Assembly (NCBI RefSeq): GCF_021245735.1
Contig: NZ_JAJISB010000028.1
Location: 30,172 to 94,171 of the forward strand
Direction of reading: 5' to 3'
Length of the DNA: 64,000 bases
DNA from: Brevibacillus daliensis
Lineage (GTDB): Bacteria > Bacillota > Bacilli > Brevibacillales > Brevibacillaceae
Below, piece by piece: positions 52,171 through 61,388 of the stretch (position 1 is its first letter; each line of letters begins with the position of its first letter). Below the pieces are notes generated by a model. It was not told the origin of the DNA. It searched no databases and saw only the letters and a list, made by a program, of their open reading frames with translations. Both the position numbers and the translations under genes were made by a program.

Positions 52171-52619
52171 TTATTCCTCTGTTGGTATTTCAGGTCCTGC
52201 CAACTCTTTTTGATAAAAGGCAAGATCTAACCATCTACCGAATTTGTTATCCTGCTTTTTTACTGTATCAGAAAGTATAAACTTCGAAGGGTCACTTCCT
52301 GATATGCATGAAAAACATCCGCTAAGGAATGACTAGCTTCTCCGAAAGACTTCGATAGAAGCTTTTCTTATTGTACCTGAATGTGGAAAGCCTAGCTTCT
52401 CATGCAAATGTATACTTTTTTCATTTGTAGAATCAATCCCAGCAAGTAAAGTAGCATATCCTTCTTTGTGTTTGTATAAGAACCACTGCTTTCGATTTTC
52501 AAGGGTAGTTGGCTTGTAATCATAAACGGCTGTTGTATGTAAAATGGCATCATTGTATATCTCGAGAATATGCTCTAGATCCTCTTCCTTTGCAAATCTA
52601 ATCGTGCCGTAACCCCCAT
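52171..52619 (-). pseudogene. Degraded GNAT acetyltransferase gene interrupted by repeat R2
   Basis: Minus-strand pieces in different frames rebuild a phosphinothricin-acetyltransferase-like GNAT protein: TIRFAKEEDLEHILEIYNDA and YDYKPTTLENRKQW, then, after a deletion of roughly 60 codons including the acetyl-CoA-binding motif, GIDSTNEKSIHLHEKLGF and GTI, then the R2 element, then KFGRWLDLAFYQKELAGPE to the stop at 52171. At least one frameshift lies next to each junction. The gene is not functional. Confidence 0.85.
52260..52370 (+). repeat. Dispersed repeat R2, copy b, inside the GNAT pseudogene
   Basis: The acetyltransferase reading frame stops at 52371 and resumes before 52260, so the ends of this copy are marked by the interrupted gene: TTACTGTATCAG at the left, CTTTTCTTA at the right. 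No clear target duplication is visible. It shows that R2 is a mobile or formerly mobile element. Confidence 0.75.
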
Positions 52620-52808
52620 ATTCTTTATGCCTTTCAGATTTGTCTCAAACAAATTTCAACATTGAAAACGACAATCCTCCTTACTAAGAATGTCATCTCT
52701 GTAGTAATATGTCGCTCATTTCTTTATTCAGACAGCAGGAAAATACTGGGTCATTTTCGTACTTTTAGAGATGGTTCCAATCACGCAAAAGAATGGAGTG
52801 GTAAGTAG

Positions 52809-53690
52809 ATGCGGAATATCCGTTTATTGTGGTACTTGGTGGGTGGAATGACGGTCCTTCTCTTGGTAATGATGGGAGCATGGTATGAGGGTGTAGGTTT
52901 GACGCAAGTAGCACAGGTGGGTTCAACAACGATAACCAAAAGCGAGCTGGTTGCGGAGATGAATGGACGATATGGTGAGCAGACTATAGCTCAGATGATT
53001 AACAAAGAGCTTGTTTTTCAGGAAGCAAAACAAAATAACTTGATTGTTTCTGATGAGCAAATCGAAACGGAATTTAATCAAGTGAAAGCAAGGTTATTGG
53101 TAAATAAGGATTCAGCGGGAGTATTAGATCCTACACAACTCCCAGACGATGATCAGATAAAAGATGATGTACGTTATCAATTACTATTGAAGAAAATAGC
53201 GACGAATGGTGTAAAGATAAGTGATGAAGAGATGAAATCATACTTTCATAAGCATGAAGAGGATTATTATCAGCCGGGGCAGGTACATCTCTTTAGAATC
53301 GTGGTGCAGACAGAAGAGGAAGCATTAGAACTGAAGGTAAAGATAGACAATGGTGCTGACTTCAGTGAAATGGCTAAAAATCGTTCACGTGACGATGCGA
53401 CAGCAAGTAGAGGCGGAGAGATTGGTCTTGTACCGGTGACAAGTGATTTTTTTGATGAGCAGGAGAGAACCATGCTTAAAGGTCTGGAGATTAACAAAGT
53501 AAGTTCTCCTGTACCTGTAGAGAAGGGTTATGCAATATTTAAGGTAAGTACAAGAACGAAGGCGGTTCAACCAATATTTGATGAGGCAAAAGAACAAGTC
53601 TTTCAAGATATGGCAGTAGCAAAGGCGGAATCATTTGATGAGATTTTGAACCGTCTGCGAAAAGCTGCAAATTTGGGCGGGAAAAGTTAA
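52809..53690 (+). CDS. PrsA/YacD-like parvulin-type peptidyl-prolyl isomerase
   Basis: A 293-residue membrane-anchored foldase: an N-terminal uncleaved or cleaved signal helix (LLWYLVGGMTVLLLVMMGAW, no lipobox), a SurA/TrigC-like N-terminal helical part, and a PpiC rotamase domain (about 148-240: GQVHLFRIVVQTEEEA, ASRGGEIGLVP, PVPVEKGYAIFKV). It helps fold secreted proteins at the membrane surface. It corresponds by position and type to B. subtilis YacD, between hslO and cysK. Confidence 0.88.
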   Translation: MRNIRLLWYLVGGMTVLLLVMMGAWYEGVGLTQVAQVGSTTITKSELVAEMNGRYGEQTIAQMINKELVFQEAKQNNLIVSDEQIETEFNQVKARLLVNKDSAGVLDPTQLPDDDQIKDDVRYQLLLKKIATNGVKISDEEMKSYFHKHEEDYYQPGQVHLFRIVVQTEEEALELKVKIDNGADFSEMAKNRSRDDATASRGGEIGLVPVTSDFFDEQERTMLKGLEINKVSSPVPVEKGYAIFKVSTRTKAVQPIFDEAKEQVFQDMAVAKAESFDEILNRLRKAANLGGKS

Positions 53691-53698
53691 ACATTGCA

Positions 53699-53765
53699 TT
53701 GACGGAAAATTATATGTTTTGATATAATAACCTATAAATCCTAGCAAATTACTCGGTTATTATAT
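53699..53765 (+). promoter_or_regulatory. cysK promoter overlapped by an 11-bp inverted repeat
   Basis: TTGACG (53699-53704), 18 bases, TATAAT (53723-53728). ATATAATAACC (53722-53732) and GGTTATTATAT (53755-53765) are perfect inverted arms; the left arm includes the -10 box and the right arm ends just before the GAGGGGG ribosome site. It may be an operator or a 5' mRNA hairpin. Confidence 0.65.
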
Positions 53766-53781
53766 TGAGGGGGCATTAATC

Positions 53782-54714
53782 ATGCGTGTAGCACAATCGA
53801 TAACAGAACTGATCGGCAATACCCCATTAGTGAAGTTGAATCGCGTAGTTACAGATGACTTGGCTGATATTTATCTGAAACTGGAGTTTTTTAATCCTGG
53901 AAGTAGCGTGAAAGATCGTATTGCGCTCGCTATGATTGAAGCGGCTGAGCAAGACGGATCACTTAAACCTGGCGATATTATTATTGAACCTACCAGCGGT
54001 AACACCGGAATTGGACTTGCGATGGTGGCGGCAGCAAAAGGATACCGTTCCATTCTAGTTATGCCGGAAACAATGAGTATAGAACGACGCAATCTGCTTC
54101 GAGCTTATGGAGCAGAGCTGATCCTTACACCAGGTTCAGAAGGAATGGGTGGGGCGATCCGTAAGGCGGAAGAGCTAGCACGTGAAAATAAAGGCTATTT
54201 TATCCCGCAACAGTTTAACAATCCAGCTAACCCTGAGGTTCACCGCAACACAACAGCGAAAGAACTGTTGGAACAAGCGAAGGAATTGGACGGAATTGAT
54301 GCTTTTATTGCGGGTATTGGTACGGGTGGTACGATTACTGGCGTAGGTCAGGTACTGAAAGAAACGTATCCTGATGTACAAATTATTGCTGTAGAACCTG
54401 CAGCTTCTCCTGTTTTATCTGGTGGTAAGCCAGGTCCTCATAAAATCCAGGGGATTGGTGCAGGTTTTGTACCAGAGATTCTGGATACGAAGATTTATGA
54501 TGAAATCATTACGATCGAAAATGAGAAAGCGTTCGAAACATCTCGTCGTGTAGCGAAAGAGGAGGGAATCCTCGGAGGCATTTCTTCAGGGGCAGCTATT
54601 GCCGCTGCCTTAGATATAGCGAAACGTCTTGGAAAAGGTAAAAAAGTAGTAGTAATTATTCCTAGTAACGGTGAACGTTACCTGTCCACACCGCTATATC
54701 AGTTTGAAGACTAG
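53782..54714 (+). CDS. cysK: Cysteine synthase A (O-acetylserine sulfhydrylase)
   Basis: A 310-residue PLP enzyme with the lysine motif [11 protein letters not shown], the substrate loop [12 protein letters not shown] and the phosphate-binding [12 protein letters not shown]. It makes L-cysteine from O-acetylserine and sulfide. Start ATG 53782 behind TTGAGGGGG. Conserved position next to the yacD-like gene and the folate operon. Confidence 0.96.
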   Translation: MRVAQSITELIGNTPLVKLNRVVTDDLADIYLKLEFFNPGSSVKDRIALAMIEAAEQDGSLKPGDIIIEPTSGNTGIGLAMVAAAKGYRSILVMPETMSIERRNLLRAYGAELILTPGSEGMGGAIRKAEELARENKGYFIPQQFNNPANPEVHRNTTAKELLEQAKELDGIDAFIAGIGTGGTITGVGQVLKETYPDVQIIAVEPAASPVLSGGKPGPHKIQGIGAGFVPEILDTKIYDEIITIENEKAFETSRRVAKEEGILGGISSGAAIAAALDIAKRLGKGKKVVVIIPSNGERYLSTPLYQFED

Positions 54715-54727
54715 ACAAAAGAATGTA

Positions 54728-54769
54728 AAAAGTGACCTCCTGATGCTGGGAGGTCACTTTCTTTTTTTT
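54728..54769 (+). terminator. Terminator of cysK
   Basis: AAAGTGACCTCC / GGGAGGTCACTTT stem with a T8 run. Confidence 0.93.
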
Positions 54770-54772
54770 ACA

Positions 54773-54858
54773 GATAGAATTTATAAAAATTCTTATCTGC
54801 ATAAGTGCAACTAAGACTTTGCCTGCGCCAGAGGCTTTGCAAAGCCAAGTTTTCTAAT
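54773..54858 (+). repeat. Dispersed intergenic repeat R1, copy b
   Basis: Second copy of the 86-bp element at 4247. Some of the differences fall in the two hairpins but keep them paired (for example AGGAATTT/AAATTCCT against TAGAATTT/AAATTCTT, and GGCTTT-GC-AAAGCC in the second). It begins three bases after the cysK terminator. Confidence 0.85.
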
Positions 54859-54923
54859 TAACCTCTGCCATGATATAGTACAATCATTCAGCGATAATAG
54901 ATTGTTGTGGAGTGTGAATCAAG

Positions 54924-56453
54924 TTGTTATTTCCTGTATACGAGGAACTATCCAGAATAGGACGTGGGTTTCGGCAAGTACCGCTTGCCTATCGCATGCC
55001 ATGGGGGGCACATATAGACCCATTGGAGAGTTTGCGCATGTTGCACTCCGATCTAACAGGGAGTGTTCTTTTGGAGAGCGGACGCGCGGGAAAATACAGC
55101 TACTTAGCGTATGAGCCCTTGCTGCGTGTAATGAGCAAGAATGGTGAGACGGTAGTAGAGAAGTGGTCCAAACAGGGGAGTGTTTCCAGTGAAAAAATAC
55201 TGAATCAGAGTCCCTTGCATGTTTTACGAGACCAACTGCAAGCCTACAAGACACCACATATCTCTGGAATGCCTGATTTTACAGGTGGAGCCATGGGTTA
55301 TCTTAGTTATGAAATGAATCGCCATTTTGAGCATTCTTTACAGCATTTACCAATAGATGACTTACAGCTTCCACAGCTGTATGTTATGATATACCAAGAC
55401 CTGATTGCTTTTGATCATGATACGAAAGAGTGCTTCTTACTGACGCATGTTTCTGCAGAAGCGGATGAATCTGAATACAATTTGGCAGCCGAGCGGCTAC
55501 TGCATCTTTCTGAAAAACTGAGTAACGTACAAGCAGTTACATCTGATCAGAACTGGGAAGAATTACGCAAAAAACCGTTATCTACACCTGAAAAGGTAGA
55601 CGTTTCGTTCGAACAAGAAGAATTCGAAGAGGCAGTTCGTGCGATTCAGGCATACATTGCCGCTGGCGATGTGTTCCAAGTGAATCTGTCCGTACGTCAG
55701 AGTGCCCCGTTAGCAGTCTCTGCTGACGCTGTTTACGAGACGTTGCGTAAACTGAACCCATCTCCATACAAGGGCTATCTGCATTTTCCAGAATTTCAAA
55801 TTGTCTCAGGGTCACCAGAATTGCTGATTAAAGTACAGCAGGGTGAAGTGAGCACTCGTCCTATCGCAGGAACCAGACCTCGAGGTAAGACGGATGAGGA
55901 AGATGAAGCGTTAGCGAAAGAGCTTTTGATGAACGAGAAGGAACGGGCTGAACATGTGATGCTTGTTGACCTAGAACGAAACGATATGGGGCGTGTTTGC
56001 AAATATGGGAGCGTCGAAGTAACCGAGCTGATGGTGGTCGAAAAATACTCTCATGTGATGCACATCGTTTCTCATATAAAGGGAGAGCTGGATGACGACA
56101 AGGATGCGTTCGATGCGATAGCAGCAGCTTTTCCTGGGGGCACGATAACAGGAGCGCCTAAAGTACGTACCATGGAAATCATCGAGGAATTGGAGAAAGT
56201 ACAGCGAGGTGTGTACACCGGTTCGATTGGATGGTTTGGTTTTGATGGGGATGTGGAATTAAACATCGTTATTCGTACGATGGTCGTGAAGGATCAGATT
56301 GGATATATCCAGGCAGGTGCAGGTATTGTGATCGATTCAGAACCAGAAGCAGAATATCATGAATCATTGAAAAAAGCAGAGGCAATGTGGAAAGCAGTTG
56401 AGCTGAGTGAAGAATTTGAGATGAAGAGGCATAAATGCCAAGAGGAGAGCTGA
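54924..56453 (+). CDS. pabB: Aminodeoxychorismate synthase component I PabB
   Basis: A 509-residue chorismate-utilising enzyme: N-terminal [20 protein letters not shown] and C-terminal [55 protein letters not shown] and [18 protein letters not shown]. With PabA it converts chorismate and glutamine to 4-amino-4-deoxychorismate. Start is TTG 54924; an in-frame stop just upstream excludes anything longer. TrpE is the alternative by family, but the folate context decides. Confidence 0.93.
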   Translation: MLFPVYEELSRIGRGFRQVPLAYRMPWGAHIDPLESLRMLHSDLTGSVLLESGRAGKYSYLAYEPLLRVMSKNGETVVEKWSKQGSVSSEKILNQSPLHVLRDQLQAYKTPHISGMPDFTGGAMGYLSYEMNRHFEHSLQHLPIDDLQLPQLYVMIYQDLIAFDHDTKECFLLTHVSAEADESEYNLAAERLLHLSEKLSNVQAVTSDQNWEELRKKPLSTPEKVDVSFEQEEFEEAVRAIQAYIAAGDVFQVNLSVRQSAPLAVSADAVYETLRKLNPSPYKGYLHFPEFQIVSGSPELLIKVQQGEVSTRPIAGTRPRGKTDEEDEALAKELLMNEKERAEHVMLVDLERNDMGRVCKYGSVEVTELMVVEKYSHVMHIVSHIKGELDDDKDAFDAIAAAFPGGTITGAPKVRTMEIIEELEKVQRGVYTGSIGWFGFDGDVELNIVIRTMVVKDQIGYIQAGAGIVIDSEPEAEYHESLKKAEAMWKAVELSEEFEMKRHKCQEES

Positions 56454-56455
56454 GC

Positions 56456-57040
56456 ATGATTATTATGATTGATAACTATGATTCTTTTACGTACAATCTG
56501 GTGCAGTTTGTCGGTGAACTAGGTCAGGAACTTCGTGTGTTTCGCAACGATAAGATTTCATTAGATGAAATAGAGCAAATGAACCCGGATTACATTATGA
56601 TTTCCCCAGGTCCGTGCACTCCGAATGAGGCGGGTATTAGCATGAATGTTATTCGTTATTTTGCGGGAAAAATTCCGATCCTTGGCGTTTGCTTGGGACA
56701 TCAATCTATCGGACAGGTTTTCGGAGGCAACATTATTCGAGCTGATCGACTAATGCATGGTAAGACATCTGAAATCATTCATGATGGTAAAACGATTTTT
56801 AGCGGGATACCGTCTCCATTTAAGGCTGCACGCTATCATTCACTAATCATTGATGAAACAACTATTCCTCGGGAGCTGGAAATCACCGCAAGAACAGCTG
56901 AAGGTGAGATTATGGCTGTGCGCCATCGCAAACTTCCTATTGAGGGTGTGCAATTCCATCCGGAATCAATCATTACTGAACATGGAAAGCAGATGCTGCA
57001 TAACTTCTTACTCACCTATTCTAAAGAGCTGCAAGCCTAA
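56456..57040 (+). CDS. pabA: Aminodeoxychorismate/anthranilate synthase component II PabA
   Basis: A 194-residue class I glutamine amidotransferase, the same length as B. subtilis PabA. Catalytic cysteine in GVCLGHQSI and His/Glu in VQFHPESI; start [18 protein letters not shown]. It supplies ammonia to PabB and, in Bacillus, also to TrpE. ATG 56456 has AGAGGAG upstream and lies two bases after the pabB stop; ATG 56435 is inside pabB. Confidence 0.95.
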   Translation: MIIMIDNYDSFTYNLVQFVGELGQELRVFRNDKISLDEIEQMNPDYIMISPGPCTPNEAGISMNVIRYFAGKIPILGVCLGHQSIGQVFGGNIIRADRLMHGKTSEIIHDGKTIFSGIPSPFKAARYHSLIIDETTIPRELEITARTAEGEIMAVRHRKLPIEGVQFHPESIITEHGKQMLHNFLLTYSKELQA

Positions 57041-57073
57041 TAAAAGGATCATTTTCATACAAGAATAAATAAC

Positions 57074-57104
57074 AAACCGCCAGCACGACACGTTGGCGGT
57101 TTTT
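57074..57104 (+). terminator. Hairpin terminator between pabA and pabC
   Basis: AACCGCCA / TTGGCGGTT stem followed by TTTTA inside the folate operon; it may reduce expression of the downstream genes or lie ahead of an internal promoter. Confidence 0.8.
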
Positions 57105-57129
57105 ACCTGATGGCGGGAGCGAAGTGTGT

Positions 57130-57972
57130 ATGTGGATTTATGCAAACAACGAACTTGTACCTGCAGAAAAAGCAACAGTACCAGCTATGGACCACGGATT
57201 TTTATATGGAATTGGTTTATTTGAAACGATACGGGTTTACAACGGAAGACTGTTTTTGTGGGAAGAGCATGCTACACGATTGCAAGATGGGCTAACTAGT
57301 CTTAACATCCGTTCGAAATGGACTACACATGAGTTGCAAGAAGCGATCATGCTGACACTTGAGCGTAACGATTTGCAAGATGCCTATGTTCGCCTAAGTA
57401 TAACTGCGGGAGATCAAGGAGTTGGTCTTCATGCTGATGAATATAAGAATCCGTTGTTGTACATCTTTGTAAAGCCCGTTACTCCAATCAGAGTGCCTCC
57501 TGTAGCCAAGCGACTGCAGGTTATTTCTTTTCCAAGGCAATCGAAGGAAGGTCTCAAGCGCTTTAAATCGCACAATTATTTAAACTGCTTGCTGGCCAAA
57601 CAAGAAATTGGAGCGGATCCTCATGTGGAAGGGCTATTTCTGACGACGGAAGGTCATGTTTGCGAAGGTGTAGTAAGCAACATATTTTGGGTAGAAAATA
57701 AAAGCCTGTATACTCCTTCTGAAAAAACCCCCTTGCTTGCAGGAATCACACGAAAAACCGTCATCACATTAGCAAAACAACGAGGAATTGATGTTAAGGA
57801 AGGTTATTTTTCGCTTGAGAGCTTGTATCAAGCGGATGAAGTATTTGTTACGAACTCCATTCAAGAGCTGGTTCCTGTATCGTATGTAGAGGATCAACCT
57901 GTTAAGCAAGTTTATGGCGAAACAACCAGTCTATTGCATGAAGCCTATCGGGCGTTAATCCACTCTTCATAA
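57130..57972 (+). CDS. pabC: Aminodeoxychorismate lyase PabC
   Basis: A 280-residue fold-type IV PLP enzyme (MDHGFLYGIGLFETIRVY, the PLP lysine in RFKSHNYLNCLLAKQE, EGLFLTTEGHVCEGVVSNIFW). It splits aminodeoxychorismate to p-aminobenzoate and pyruvate. ATG 57130 aligns with the usual PabC start; GTG 57124 is also in frame behind GGGAG. Branched-chain or D-amino acid aminotransferases share the fold, but the operon makes PabC most likely. Confidence 0.92.
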   Translation: MWIYANNELVPAEKATVPAMDHGFLYGIGLFETIRVYNGRLFLWEEHATRLQDGLTSLNIRSKWTTHELQEAIMLTLERNDLQDAYVRLSITAGDQGVGLHADEYKNPLLYIFVKPVTPIRVPPVAKRLQVISFPRQSKEGLKRFKSHNYLNCLLAKQEIGADPHVEGLFLTTEGHVCEGVVSNIFWVENKSLYTPSEKTPLLAGITRKTVITLAKQRGIDVKEGYFSLESLYQADEVFVTNSIQELVPVSYVEDQPVKQVYGETTSLLHEAYRALIHSS

Positions 57973-58006
57973 AGTTACCTGAGCCCTAGATAAGGACAGA
58001 AGGAGT

Positions 58007-59179
58007 ATGAGCATAGTGATGAAACATAATTCATATATGGTACTTTCTGCAGATATAAGAAATATGGCAGTAGAGTTTCCGACAATACGTGTAAGTGATC
58101 TACAAACAATGGCTATCCGTGTTGAGAATATTCCTTTTTCTTGTACCTGGCAGGTAAAAGAAAGTATACAGCTTGCGGGTGGAAAAGCCTTTATTAGTAA
58201 ACATGAGAGTGAGTCCGCCTGCGGTTTATTAGTAGCAAGTAAGGAAGCGTGGTCAGGCATTCTTAAACAATGGGATAGTCAAAATGAAATGATTTCCCTT
58301 AGTCAGGAAATCAGTGAAATACTACAACGCCAAGAGAAGCTGAGCCAACGAGAAAGAATTCTTTGCAAAAATCTTTCTCTTCCTTTACAAGAGCGTACAC
58401 TCATCATGGGTATCTTAAATGTGACACCTGATTCCTTTTCCGATGGTGGTAAGTTTACTTCTATTGAAAATGCAATGAACCACGCCAGAAAATTGGTGGC
58501 AGATGGTGCAGACATTATTGATATAGGCGGTGAATCAACCAGACCAGGATCTGCTGCTGTTAGTCTCGATGAAGAGCTGACACGTGTTTTGCCTATTATT
58601 GAGCGATTATCCAAGGAGATTGAGGTTCCAATTTCTATTGATACGTATAAGGCGCAGGTAGCGAAGGAAGCAATAAATGCTGGTGCCCATATTATTAATG
58701 ATGTGTGGGGGGCGAAGCGAGATCCACTTATGCCTCAAGTAGCTGCGGAAGTCGATGTTCCGATTATTCTCATGCATAACCGTGTAGAACTTGATTATAC
58801 GAATTATTTTGCAGATTATATGCGTGATTTGCAGGAGTCTGTTCAACTTGTCAGGGAGGCAGGCGTGAGGGAGGAGAATATCATCCTCGATCCTGGAATT
58901 GGATTTGCCAAGAACCTGCAACAAAACCTGGAAACCATGCGACGCCTGGAGGATCTGGTCGCTCTTGGGTATCCGGTACTGCTCGCTACATCTCGCAAAT
59001 CGATGATTGGTAAAGTACTTGATCTACCGGTCGATGAGCGTGTAGAAGGTACAGCAGCCACCGTTGCTCTAGGGATTGAAAAAGGCTGCCATATCGTAAG
59101 GGTGCATGATGTAGCACATATGAAGCGAGTAGCCACAATGATGGATGCAATGAAAAAAGGGGCTGATTTTCATGGATAA
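58007..59179 (+). CDS. folP: Dihydropteroate synthase with N-terminal extension
   Basis: A 390-residue protein. The C-terminal 265 residues are a full DHPS (MGILNVTPDSFSDGGKF, GADIIDIGGESTRPGSA, ISIDTYKAQVAKEAI, DPGIGFAKN, TSRKSMIGKVL) joining p-aminobenzoate to dihydropterin pyrophosphate. The first 125 residues (EFPTIRVSDLQTMAIRV, FSCTWQVKESIQLAGGKAFI) are an extra domain absent from B. subtilis Sul but seen in some other Firmicutes. ATG 58007 sits close to the AAGGAG site; GTG 58016 or ATG 58019 may be the true start. Ends eight bases into folB. Confidence 0.93.
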   Translation: MSIVMKHNSYMVLSADIRNMAVEFPTIRVSDLQTMAIRVENIPFSCTWQVKESIQLAGGKAFISKHESESACGLLVASKEAWSGILKQWDSQNEMISLSQEISEILQRQEKLSQRERILCKNLSLPLQERTLIMGILNVTPDSFSDGGKFTSIENAMNHARKLVADGADIIDIGGESTRPGSAAVSLDEELTRVLPIIERLSKEIEVPISIDTYKAQVAKEAINAGAHIINDVWGAKRDPLMPQVAAEVDVPIILMHNRVELDYTNYFADYMRDLQESVQLVREAGVREENIILDPGIGFAKNLQQNLETMRRLEDLVALGYPVLLATSRKSMIGKVLDLPVDERVEGTAATVALGIEKGCHIVRVHDVAHMKRVATMMDAMKKGADFHG

Positions 59180-59537
59180 AATCTATTTTAACCAAATGGC
59201 TTTCTATGGCTATCACGGAGTATTTAAGGAAGAGGCGAAACTTGGTCAGCGTTTTTATGTTGATCTGGAACTATCTCTAGACTTGTCAAAAGCTGCCGAA
59301 ACCGATAATCTGGAGCATACCGTCAACTATGCTGACATCTATGAAACGGTTAAAGGGATTGTCGAAGGAGAACGTCATCAGCTCGTAGAAAAATTAACTG
59401 TACGTATCTGTGAACAACTACTAGCAGATTTCCCATTGGAGGAAGTAAAGGCAAAAGTAATCAAACCTGATCCACCAATTGCAGGTCATTATCAATCTGT
59501 TGCAATCGAAATGGTACGAAAGAGAGTGAATAACTAG
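59172..59537 (+). CDS. folB: Dihydroneopterin aldolase FolB
   Basis: A 121-residue enzyme with MAFYGYHGVFKEEAKLGQRF (active-site glutamate), HTVNYADIYETVKGIVEG and VEKLTVRICEQLL with the catalytic lysine region KVIKPDPPI. It converts dihydroneopterin to hydroxymethyl-dihydropterin and glycolaldehyde. Overlaps folP by eight bases and is one base from folK. Confidence 0.95.
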   Translation: MDKIYFNQMAFYGYHGVFKEEAKLGQRFYVDLELSLDLSKAAETDNLEHTVNYADIYETVKGIVEGERHQLVEKLTVRICEQLLADFPLEEVKAKVIKPDPPIAGHYQSVAIEMVRKRVNN

Positions 59538-59538
59538 C

Positions 59539-60069
59539 ATGAAGGATGGGGTAACAGTTTTCATCTCACTAGGCTCCAATCAGGGAGTAAGGGAGCATAT
59601 GCTGATGCAGGCAATTTTGGAATTGAACGCTCATCCTGCTATCATGGTAAAACGCCTCTCCTACATCTACGAAACAGATCCAGTCGGTTATACGGAACAG
59701 CCTGCATTTCTCAACATCGTAGCCGAATTACAGACTGAGCTCGGCGCACTGGACCTTCTCGAAGAAGCGCTTCGTGTTGAGAAGGAGCTGGGACGTGTAC
59801 GTAAAGAACGTTGGGGACCGCGCCTCATCGATATTGATATCCTTCTATATGGGGAAGAGCAAATTATTCTCCCTACTTTAACCATACCTCATCCGGAGAT
59901 GGTAAATCGGGCATTTGTGCTTGTGCCGCTTCGAGAGTTATGGCAAGGGACGATAATTGGAACGGGTGTAACGATAGATGAAGCGTTGAAACGTTGTGAA
60001 GAAACACAGGGGGTACTTAGATGGGGGACATTAGACTGGGAGGCCGAATTAGAGCGTTCCGAAAATTAA
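59539..60069 (+). CDS. folK: Hydroxymethyl-dihydropterin pyrophosphokinase FolK
   Basis: A 176-residue HPPK: VFISLGSNQGVREHML, LSYIYETDPVGYTEQPAFLN, RKERWGPRLIDIDILLYG with the metal-binding DxD, and LTIPHPEMVNRAFVLVPL. It provides the DHPS substrate. ATG 59539 directly follows folB. Its last 49 bases also encode the start of the next gene in another frame. Confidence 0.95.
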   Translation: MKDGVTVFISLGSNQGVREHMLMQAILELNAHPAIMVKRLSYIYETDPVGYTEQPAFLNIVAELQTELGALDLLEEALRVEKELGRVRKERWGPRLIDIDILLYGEEQIILPTLTIPHPEMVNRAFVLVPLRELWQGTIIGTGVTIDEALKRCEETQGVLRWGTLDWEAELERSEN

Positions 60070-60236
60070 AGGGCTTTACACAACAGGAGCTTGCTGACGA
60101 AATGGGTGTATCTCTGTCGTTCGTTGGTACTCTAGAAAGAGGGACGAAACCTTCTACAGAAGTAGTGTTACGAAAGATAGCCAACACTTTACAAGTTGAT
60201 TATGAAGAATTATGTGCTATAAATAAAAAAGAGTAA
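60021..60236 (+). CDS. yazB: Small XRE-type helix-turn-helix protein (YazB)
   Basis: A 71-residue DNA-binding domain (RIRAFRKLKGFTQQELADEMGVSLSFVGTLERG...LRKIANTLQVDYEEL) and nothing else. It occupies the place of B. subtilis yazB between folK and dusB; its targets are unknown. ATG 60021 follows AGGGGGTACTTAG inside folK, so the first 16 codons overlap the folK end. Confidence 0.9.
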   Translation: MGDIRLGGRIRAFRKLKGFTQQELADEMGVSLSFVGTLERGTKPSTEVVLRKIANTLQVDYEELCAINKKE

Positions 60237-60271
60237 GGCAGGTTTCCTTCGAACGAGGAGGTTTTTAATAA

Positions 60272-61300
60272 ATGAAAATAGGAAACATTGAGTTAAAAAA
60301 CAATGTAGTTTTGGCTCCAATGGCTGGAGTATGTAATCCCGCTTTTCGTTTGATTGCCAAGGAATTCGGTACAGGATTAGTATGTGCTGAGATGGTGAGC
60401 GATAAGGCGATTGTTCATGGGAACCAGAGAACATTGGATATGTTATATGTGGATGAGCGCGAAAAACCGCTTAGCTTGCAAATTTTTGGTGGAGACAAAA
60501 AGACGTTGGTTGAAGCGGCTACTTATGTAGACCAGAACACAAATGCCGACATTATTGATATAAACATGGGTTGTCCTGTACCAAAAATCGTAAGCTGCGA
60601 TGCCGGTGCCAGATTGTTGCTTGATCCAGAGAAAATTTATGAGGTTGTATCAGCTGTGGTTGACGCAGTAGACAAACCAGTTACGGTTAAAATGCGTCTC
60701 GGTTGGGACGAAGATCATTTATTCGTGCTCGATAATGCAAGAGCGGTAGAACGTGCAGGTGGTGCAGCCGTTTCCGTACATGCTCGTACCCGTGTACAAA
60801 TGTACAAAGGGAAAGCAGACTGGGACTGGATCGGTCGAGTAAAGGAAGTTGTAAATATTCCTGTTATTGGTAACGGGGATGTATCTTCCCCTGAGGATGC
60901 GAAGCGCATGCTGGATACGACTGGTTGCGACGGGGTAATGATTGGTCGTGCAGCTCTGGGGAATCCGTGGATGCTGTATCGTACAATTCAATACCTAACA
61001 ACGGGTGAATTGGGTGCGGAACCGACAGCCAGAGAAAAGATCGAGATTTGTTTATTACATGCTGACCGTTTAGTCGCATTAAAAGGACCTCGAGTAGGCA
61101 TACTGGAGATGCGTAAACATGCTGCTTGGTATTTGAAGGGTTTAAAAGGATCTACTCCTACTAAGAATCTGATCAATGCTGTTGAAACCCAGGAGCAACT
61201 ACGTAATGTGCTTATAGAATATGCAGAGTGGCTTGATAAAGGTGAATTTGACGAATCCAAGAATGATGAAAAGGAAGAGGTAGCATCTTTTACCTTATAA
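60272..61300 (+). CDS. dusB: tRNA-dihydrouridine synthase DusB
   Basis: A 342-residue FMN flavoprotein: VVLAPMAGVCNPAFRLIAKE, the active-site cysteine in DINMGCPVPKIV, VTVKMRLGWDEDH and IPVIGNGDVSSPEDA, with GVMIGRAALGNPWM. It reduces uridines in the tRNA D-loop. ATG 60272 follows GAGGAGG. It ends the folate transcription unit; a strong new promoter follows. Confidence 0.95.
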   Translation: MKIGNIELKNNVVLAPMAGVCNPAFRLIAKEFGTGLVCAEMVSDKAIVHGNQRTLDMLYVDEREKPLSLQIFGGDKKTLVEAATYVDQNTNADIIDINMGCPVPKIVSCDAGARLLLDPEKIYEVVSAVVDAVDKPVTVKMRLGWDEDHLFVLDNARAVERAGGAAVSVHARTRVQMYKGKADWDWIGRVKEVVNIPVIGNGDVSSPEDAKRMLDTTGCDGVMIGRAALGNPWMLYRTIQYLTTGELGAEPTAREKIEICLLHADRLVALKGPRVGILEMRKHAAWYLKGLKGSTPTKNLINAVETQEQLRNVLIEYAEWLDKGEFDESKNDEKEEVASFTL

Positions 61301-61313
61301 TGGAAATGAAACA

Positions 61314-61388
61314 TTGACAACCCTTTTTTCATATCCTATAATTCATCGTATTATATAAGTGAAGCTGCCAGAACATCTCTGGCAGCTT
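61314..61388 (+). promoter_or_regulatory. Strong promoter and leader hairpin upstream of greA
   Basis: TTGACA (61314-61319), 17 bases, TATAAT (61337-61342), a perfect SigA promoter. About 15 bases after the expected start site AAGCTGCCAGA / TCTGGCAGCTT (61362-61388) forms an 11-bp hairpin with a five-base loop and a short T-stretch, then 130 bases to the greA ATG. It may terminate the dusB transcript or attenuate greA. Confidence 0.75.

Noticed and set aside
50866..52808. Insertion sequence near hslO
   Set aside because: No transposase frame or terminal inverted repeats; the segment is explained by a GNAT pseudogene and a short non-coding repeat.
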